Of a stretch of 40,623 bases of DNA, positions 37,766 through 40,623 are shown piece by piece; the first letter of the stretch is position 1, and each line of letters begins with the position of its first letter. Under the pieces are notes generated by a model, which saw only the letters and a program-made list of their open reading frames with translations, searched no databases and was not told the origin of the DNA. The position numbers were made by a program, and so were the translations under genes. The stretch spans positions 1 through 40,623 of the forward strand of contig JANQWK010000049.1 of the NCBI GenBank assembly GCA_030729925.1. Direction: 5' to 3'. Source of the DNA: Saprospiraceae bacterium. Its GTDB lineage: Bacteria > Bacteroidota > Bacteroidia > Chitinophagales > Saprospiraceae.

Positions 37766-37809
37766 TCAAATTTGGCTCAAATTCTTGTCAACATTGACCT
37801 GTAGCTTTG
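37766..37809 (+). promoter_or_regulatory. TonB-receptor promoter with 11-bp tandem operator
   Basis: Three direct 11-base repeats, TCAAATTTGGC (37766-37776), TCAAATTCTTG (37777-37787) and TCAACATTGAC (37788-37798), end 3 bases before TAGCTTTG (37802-37809), a perfect TAnnTTTG box. A further TTCAAA is at 37747. The last two repeats align exactly with the pair in the response-regulator promoter. No TTTG stands at -33, as expected for an activator-dependent promoter. Confidence 0.55.
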
Positions 37810-37889
37810 TCCATCATTTTTAATCAGACCATCAAACGAAACAATACCACTTTAATCGGGTTAATCAGTCGAACCACATAACCCATAGT

Positions 37890-40328
37890 ATGCATCAACA
37901 CAACTTGATTGTATTAGTCCTTTGTTTGTTTGCCGGATTCCGGCTATCAGCCCAAATCAATGGGAAAGTAGCGGATGCCGGCACGGGATTGCCGTTGGAA
38001 TTTGCCACCTTAACCTTGCTTCGTCCGGCAGACTCTTCGCTGGTCACGGGTACTGTTACCGATATGGAGGGAGGTTTTTCGCTGGAAGCGGCACCCGGCA
38101 CTTACTTACTGAAGGTAGAATACATTTCTTACCAGGAAGTTTGGCTCAGCGATATTCGGGTTAACCCGGGAATAATCACGGAATTGGGCAGGATCGAACT
38201 ATCTGCTGCTGCCGAGGTATTGGCAGAAATAGAAGTCAGGGCAGAAAAAAGCCAGATGCAGATGGCCTTGGACAAAAAAGTATTCAATGTAGGCAAGGAT
38301 TTGGCCAATTCGAGTGGTACCGCCTCCGAGATTCTGGACAATATCCCCTCGGTGATGGTGGACGTAGAAGGCAATGTGAGTCTGCGCGGAAGTGGAAATG
38401 TGCGTATCCTGGTGGACGGTAAACCCTCCGGATTGGTGGGGGTTAGGGGTTCCGGCGGACTGCGCTCGCTACCTGCCAACCTGATCGAAAAAATCGAAGT
38501 GATCACCAACCCTTCTTCTAAGTACGAAGCGGAGGGAATGTCGGGCATCATCAATATTGTCCTGAAAAAAGACAAAAAATCGGGTCTTAACGGTTCGGTG
38601 GATCTGATTACCGGGTATCCGGCCAATCATGGAGCAGCGGTAAACATGAACTTCCGGCGCAACAAAACCAACCTCTTTGCCAATTATGGTTTCCGATATA
38701 GCGACCGACCCGGGGAAAGTTATCAGTACCAGGAATTGTACCGCGATAACAGCACGCGCATTGTCGAGCAATTCGGCACCCGCAACAGTGAAGGTTTGTC
38801 GCACAGTTTCCGGGCAGGTATGGATTATTTCCTCAACGACTTCAACACCCTGACCGGTTCTCTGCTCTACCGTTTCAGTAATTCAGACGAAAACTCCCTG
38901 ATCACCTACCATGACTATTCCGAGATATTCAGCCCTGCCGGCAAAACAGGAAAAAATATCCGCAGACAGACCGGTGGGGAGGATGAACCTACCTTTGAAA
39001 TCAATCTGAACCACCGCCGTACCTACGAACGCGAAGGACGGGACTGGAGTACCAGTCTGCAATTAAGAGAAAGTACGGAAGATCAGTATGCCAACTTCGA
39101 AGAATTGTTTTTCAATGCCGATGACAGTCCCACAGGGTTGCCTGTGTTGCTACAGCGCTCCAATAACAAAGAATCCGAACAAACGGCTGTGCTGCAGTCA
39201 GACTATACCCATCCTTTTGCAGAGGAAGGCAAGTGGGAAGCCGGCTACCGAGGTGCCATACGCGCGATTGACAACGACTATCTGGTCGAGGAATTCACCG
39301 ATGCCATCTGGGAAAGGCTACCCAATCTCAGCAACGACTTCAATTACCAGGAGCAGGTGCATGCACTCTATGCCAATGTGGGCAACAAAAAAGGACAATT
39401 TGCTTATCAGGCGGGCCTGCGTTTCGAATATTCCGATATTTTGACCGAATTGCTGCAAACCCGTGAAAAAAATCATCGCACCTACGCCAATTTATTCCCC
39501 AGTTTCTTTTTGACCTGGGAACAATCGGCTGCCAATTCGATTCAGATGAGTTATTCGCGCCGCATCAGAAGGCCTGGGTTTTGGGACCTGAATCCGTTTT
39601 TCACCTTTTCTGATTCGCGCAACATCCGGAGCGGCAACCCGAACCTCAATCCGGAATTTACAGATGCTTACGAACTCAGTTATATCAAATACCTGTCCAC
39701 GACTACCATTACCTCCAGTGTTTATTATCGAGACACCAAAGGCAATATTTCGAATGTCCAAAGTCTGGAGCAGCAGGGAGCCGATCTGGTGACCATCAAC
39801 CGGCCGGAAAATTTTGGTCGGGAAAACTCCGTGGGGCTGGAATTTATTCTCTCCGCAGAACCCGCAAAGTGGTGGCGGGTGAATGGCAGCCTCAACTTCT
39901 TCTACTCCGTTGTAGATGGCTCCAACATCAACGAAACGTTTCAGGTGGATACTTATAGTTGGTTCGGACGGATCAATTCCCGGATGACGGTCGCTAAGTC
40001 CGTAGATATCCAGTGGAATGTATTTTACCGCGCCCCACTTGAAACTGCCCAAGGCACTACTAAAAGCATCTCCGCCCTGGATTTGGGCATCAGTCGGGAT
40101 ATCCTAAGCAAAAAGGCTACCCTTACCCTCAGTGTCAGGGATCTTTTTAACTCTCGCAGACGACGGTATGAAAACTTCGGAGATAATTTTTACGCCCGTG
40201 GAGACTTCCAGTGGCGTGCCCGTCAGGCCATTCTGACCTTCAATTATCGCATCAACCAAAACCAACAAAAAGGAAGAGAAGGAGGAAACCGACAGCGAAA
40301 TGGAGGCGAGGGCGACGAAGAATTTTAA
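37890..40328 (+). CDS. TonB-dependent outer-membrane receptor, OMP_b-brl_3-type barrel
   Basis: An 812-residue outer-membrane protein. Signal peptide about 1-22 (ending LSAQ); carboxypeptidase-regulatory-like domain (about 23-110, INGKVADAGTGLPLEFATLT); TonB plug (about 130-225, with VRILVDGKPSGL and IEKIEVITNPSSKYEAEGMSGIINIVLKKD, typical of this group); then a beta-barrel of the outer-membrane beta-barrel family common in Bacteroidota. The short polar C-terminal tail (QQKGREGGNRQRNGGEGDEEF region) is low complexity. The ligand is unknown; no SusD partner is nearby, so it is not a classical SusCD system. A terminator follows at 40370. The adjacent two-component system and shared 11-bp repeats suggest it is that system's target. 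Confidence 0.9.
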   Translation: MHQHNLIVLVLCLFAGFRLSAQINGKVADAGTGLPLEFATLTLLRPADSSLVTGTVTDMEGGFSLEAAPGTYLLKVEYISYQEVWLSDIRVNPGIITELGRIELSAAAEVLAEIEVRAEKSQMQMALDKKVFNVGKDLANSSGTASEILDNIPSVMVDVEGNVSLRGSGNVRILVDGKPSGLVGVRGSGGLRSLPANLIEKIEVITNPSSKYEAEGMSGIINIVLKKDKKSGLNGSVDLITGYPANHGAAVNMNFRRNKTNLFANYGFRYSDRPGESYQYQELYRDNSTRIVEQFGTRNSEGLSHSFRAGMDYFLNDFNTLTGSLLYRFSNSDENSLITYHDYSEIFSPAGKTGKNIRRQTGGEDEPTFEINLNHRRTYEREGRDWSTSLQLRESTEDQYANFEELFFNADDSPTGLPVLLQRSNNKESEQTAVLQSDYTHPFAEEGKWEAGYRGAIRAIDNDYLVEEFTDAIWERLPNLSNDFNYQEQVHALYANVGNKKGQFAYQAGLRFEYSDILTELLQTREKNHRTYANLFPSFFLTWEQSAANSIQMSYSRRIRRPGFWDLNPFFTFSDSRNIRSGNPNLNPEFTDAYELSYIKYLSTTTITSSVYYRDTKGNISNVQSLEQQGADLVTINRPENFGRENSVGLEFILSAEPAKWWRVNGSLNFFYSVVDGSNINETFQVDTYSWFGRINSRMTVAKSVDIQWNVFYRAPLETAQGTTKSISALDLGISRDILSKKATLTLSVRDLFNSRRRRYENFGDNFYARGDFQWRARQAILTFNYRINQNQQKGREGGNRQRNGGEGDEEF

Positions 40329-40369
40329 CCACAACTTGTAATTTTGGATATTGACCACAAATACATTTC

Positions 40370-40395
40370 GGGGAGCCAACGGGTTCCCCTTTTTT
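40370..40395 (+). terminator. Rho-independent terminator of the TonB receptor gene
   Basis: An 8-bp stem (GGGGAGCC with GGTTCCCC, one G-T pair) has a 4-base loop and is followed by six T (40390-40395). It lies 42 bases after the stop. Confidence 0.75.
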
Positions 40396-40475
40396 GTTTT
40401 CTCCTGGATTGATTTCCTCCGGAAAAAACTTCAAAAAGCCCCCACTTTGGGGTCATCCTTTTACTATTTGAGCGC

Positions 40476-40494
40476 ATTAATAAGGGTAGTCAGG
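40476..40494 (+). repeat. truncated lead of the palindromic repeat, copy 3
   Basis: ATTAATAAGGGTAGTCAGG differs at one base from 68-86 of copy 1, then diverges before the palindrome. It lies 147 bases beyond the TonB-receptor stop, again at a gene 3' end. Confidence 0.55.
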
Positions 40495-40520
40495 CGGAAG
40501 GTACCATTTACCCCCGTGTA

Positions 40521-40542
40521 GGGAAAGGGCATGCCCTTTCCC
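40521..40542. repeat. perfect 22-base palindrome
   Basis: The arms GGGAAAGGGCA and TGCCCTTTCCC are exact reverse complements with no spacer. No T run follows, so it is not a standard terminator. It lies between the third repeat lead and the palindrome start at the window edge. Confidence 0.55.
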
Positions 40543-40610
40543 ATGTCGCAGCTGGCGGTTGGCAGTTGATTTTTTGATACCAAAATATTGTTTGTCAAGT
40601 AGTTAGGGTG

Positions 40611-40623
40611 CAGGTGCAAGGCA
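40611..40623. repeat. start of another palindromic repeat, cut by the window end
   Basis: CAGGTGCAAGGCA matches the first 13 bases of the 34-base palindrome in copy 2 (8827-8839). The window stops before the centre, so completeness cannot be judged. Confidence 0.5.

Overview
The window looks like a chromosomal segment of a Bacteroidota bacterium, most likely from the Saprospiria/Saprospirales. Evidence: a SusC/SusD pair, an outer-membrane beta-barrel TonB receptor with an N-terminal carboxypeptidase-regulatory-like domain, two giant secreted proteins ending in type A type IX secretion (T9SS) sorting domains preceded by the dockerin-like and cohesin-like modules common in Saprospiraceae, an AraC/TPR membrane regulator, and promoters of the Bacteroidota type (TTTG, 19-20 bases, TAnnTTTG). 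The lineage is inferred from gene content; no rRNA or tRNA was seen.

Layout. 1-155: possible tail of an upstream gene and copy 1 of a palindromic intergenic repeat. 156-3613: a small secreted repeat protein (-), an alginate-export-like porin (+), and an AraC-type regulator with periplasmic TPRs (-). 3808-6030: katG (+) with its terminator. 6132-8782: a + strand cluster of small membrane proteins, a winged-helix regulator and a DUF4153-like polytopic protein. 8783-8982: repeat copy 2 (inverted) and the susCD terminator. 8983-13496: susD and susC (-). 13814-16053: a GMC oxidoreductase (+) overlapping tail to tail with an AhpD/CMD-like protein (-). 16139-33544: two tandem, paralogous giant T9SS cargo proteins (2753 and about 2892 aa, both -), together about 17 kb or 42% of the window, each behind the same kind of promoter. 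34070-35612: a lipoprotein L,D-transpeptidase (+) overlapping tail to tail with a coiled-coil/SPOR protein (-). 35769-40328: an OmpR-type response regulator, a histidine kinase and a TonB-dependent receptor (+). 40329-40623: a terminator and further repeat pieces.

How the genes may work together. Most products act at the cell envelope: porin, nutrient receptors, surface-secreted giants, and peptidoglycan-modifying or -binding proteins. The most testable regulatory idea is that the response regulator controls its own promoter and that of the neighbouring TonB receptor. Both promoters carry 11-bp tandem TCAAA repeats ending exactly 3 bases before a TAnnTTTG box. The most unusual structural feature is the tandem pair of giants. 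Each carries a degenerate dockerin-like module and a cohesin-like module in the same chain, several EF-hand-like calcium loops and five matching DNC (HYR-like) motifs, which would suit a calcium-dependent surface matrix or adhesin. Their function is inference only. No CRISPR array, insertion sequence, prophage or obvious defence system was found.
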